A DNA stretch of 44,468 nt, taken from an uncultured Bryobacteraceae bacterium. Its GTDB lineage: Bacteria > Acidobacteriota > Terriglobia > Bryobacterales > Bryobacteraceae. The stretch covers positions 1 through 44,468 of the forward strand of contig CAKZUE010000031.1 of assembly GCA_937920635.1 (NCBI GenBank). Reading direction: 5' to 3'. A program made the position numbers and the translations under genes. Positions 43,713-44,468 of this stretch are shown piece after piece. Each line of letters starts with the position of its first letter. The stretch's first letter is position 1. The notes under the pieces were generated by a model that saw only the letters and a list, made by a program, of their open reading frames with translations, searched no databases and was not told the origin of the DNA.

Positions 43713-44021
43713 CGCACAGCCTTTCCAATAAACAGCTTCATGGCGCGGAACAGCGCGTGCGGCGAGGCCATTCCGCTGCCAGCCGGCCGCCCGGCCTGTG
43801 CCAGGCGGCTGGCCCCGTTGCCGCGGACTCTAGTATGTCAGTAACATTCTACCATCATGCTGAGACAGCATCAGCCGATTCCGGGGCCGTCATGGGTGGA
43901 AGAGACCATGGCCTGGGTCCGAAAGAGTCCTCCGCCACGCCGGAGACCCTGGCTGGTTCAACCCGTTGCCATGGTTTGAAAAAAAAGTTCCTGCGCCCGG
44001 GCAGTTGCCATCTTATTGGCT
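43713..44021. other. Intergenic region with a dyad and a possible structured RNA
   Basis: ATGCTG-AGA-CAGCAT (43857-43871) is a perfect 6+3+6 dyad in the shared upstream region of two divergent genes and could be an operator. Further on, 43903-43912 and 43968-43977 pair over about 10 bp (ACCATGGC core, one G-U). They enclose GGGTC (43915-43919) with GACCC (43945-43949) and a nested TCCG/CGGA stem. A run of eight A follows. No known RNA family is recognised. Confidence 0.35.
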
Positions 44022-44240
44022 ATGGAAAACACACTCAACGACACCAAAACCTGGCCGGAACTGGCCATCGGCCTCTTTGACAAGCTCACGGGCCGCGGAG
44101 CGGAAATCACCTACGAATTTGAGAACTTCGAGGTGTACGTCCCGAGCTCCGCCTCCGCAACTCCCGAGCACGCTCTCTGGCGGGTGAATGGAACGCTGCG
44201 TGTCCGCACCAAAGACGCGGTGTCTGCCACACGTGGTTGA
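44022..44240 (+). CDS. Small hypothetical protein, possibly frame-interrupted
   Basis: 72 residues from ATG at 44022 (MENTLNDTKTWPELAIGLFD). The sequence up to about residue 60 has normal composition (GAEITYEFENFEVYVPSSAS, HALWRVNGTLRVRT). It then ends abruptly at a TGA after DAVSATRG, while the +1 frame continues as a plausible protein to 44427. It may be a complete short gene, or the first half of a gene broken by a frameshift near 44215. No family recognised. TATTGG lies 2 bases before the ATG. Confidence 0.5.
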   Translation: MENTLNDTKTWPELAIGLFDKLTGRGAEITYEFENFEVYVPSSASATPEHALWRVNGTLRVRTKDAVSATRG

Positions 44241-44427
44241 GTACGACCTGGTCATCGAACATTGCGGCCACCGGCTGCGGATTCGCGGGACGGAGACCAT
44301 GCTGTCAGCCGAGCCTCAATCGCTTCGCTCAGCATGGCACTACCTCCGGCTTCTCCTCCGGTCCAGACGTCGCCTGGCAAAGATTCCAGCCCTGAAAATC
44401 TACTGGAAGCGGATCCGCATCTGGTGA
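44188..44427 (+). CDS. Possible overlapping or frameshifted continuation of the preceding small gene
   Basis: In the +1 frame relative to 44022-44240, the stretch from about 44218 reads PHVVEYDLVIEHCGHRLRIRG and runs to a stop at 44427, ending ALKIYWKRIRIW. The first part has believable beta-strand composition. The ATG at 44188 has no ribosome-binding site. It may be the second half of a frameshifted gene, a separate coupled gene, or chance. Confidence 0.25.
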   Translation: MERCVSAPKTRCLPHVVEYDLVIEHCGHRLRIRGTETMLSAEPQSLRSAWHYLRLLLRSRRRLAKIPALKIYWKRIRIW

Positions 44428-44468
44428 GCGCCGCCTGGCACTCTCAGCCGGTCAGTGCGCCGCCATCC

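Overview
The window comes from a GC-rich Gram-negative bacterium, most likely an Acidobacteriota member of the Bryobacter/Solibacter type. The grounds are a truncated 16S rRNA gene at the left edge, many secreted proteins with Sec or Tat signals, outer-membrane beta-barrels, a PEP-CTERM protein, a CRTAC1 (FG-GAP/ASPIC-UnbV) protein, a Tat-exported Gfo/Idh/MocA oxidoreductase and a DUF5060/DUF4038 glycosidase-like protein. The phylum is an inference; the 16S fragment could settle it.

Layout. 1-0.9 kb: 5' end of 16S rRNA (minus strand) with its leader, boxA and promoter. 0.9-2.3 kb: a polyprenyl glycosylphosphotransferase. 2.5-4.0 kb: an AhbD/NirJ-like radical SAM protein and a [2Fe-2S] ferredoxin, with a perfect dyad over the start codon. 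4.1-8.7 kb: a minus-strand run of tsaD, an alpha/beta hydrolase, an Mrp-type ATPase and a beta-barrel, divergent from queA. 9.8-10.2 kb: a repeat-rich, MITE-like intergenic stretch, then an orphan CpaE/TadZ-like ATPase. 11.4-17.2 kb: a fully overlapping tolC-mfp-RND-DUF2892 efflux operon, divergent from an ECF sigma/anti-sigma pair and an OxyR-type regulator.

19.3-29.3 kb is the most unusual region. It is a seven-gene minus-strand operon with six tight junctions, five of them 4-base stop/start overlaps and one a 4-base gap. In order of transcription it encodes a secreted propeller with one heme-c motif (hydrazine-synthase-alpha-like), a CRTAC1 protein, a decaheme fusion protein (two tandem tetraheme modules, a YVTN propeller and a MauG-like diheme domain), a Reg_prop-type propeller, two ABC-type solute-binding proteins with no permease or ATPase, and a RidA-family protein. 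I read it as an uncharacterised periplasmic electron-transfer or substrate-oxidation system. It ends 12 bases from the convergent oxyR.

29.4-38.7 kb holds mostly household and envelope genes: asparaginase, a zinc-ribbon protein, a PEP-CTERM protein, a porin, accA, an SMP-30 protein, an RRM protein, a CAU tRNA that looks like tRNA-Ile2, thiG, a beta-barrel and a Gfo/Idh/MocA protein. 38.8-44.4 kb looks accessory: tRNA-Gln(CUG), three unrecognised genes, sparse gene content, an isolated strong terminator with no obvious gene, a secreted glycosidase-like protein, and an apparently frame-interrupted small gene at the end.

Several genes carry a -10-like hexamer only 6-10 bases before the start codon, some with a well-spaced -35 box. 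This suggests that leaderless or near-leaderless transcripts are common in this organism.
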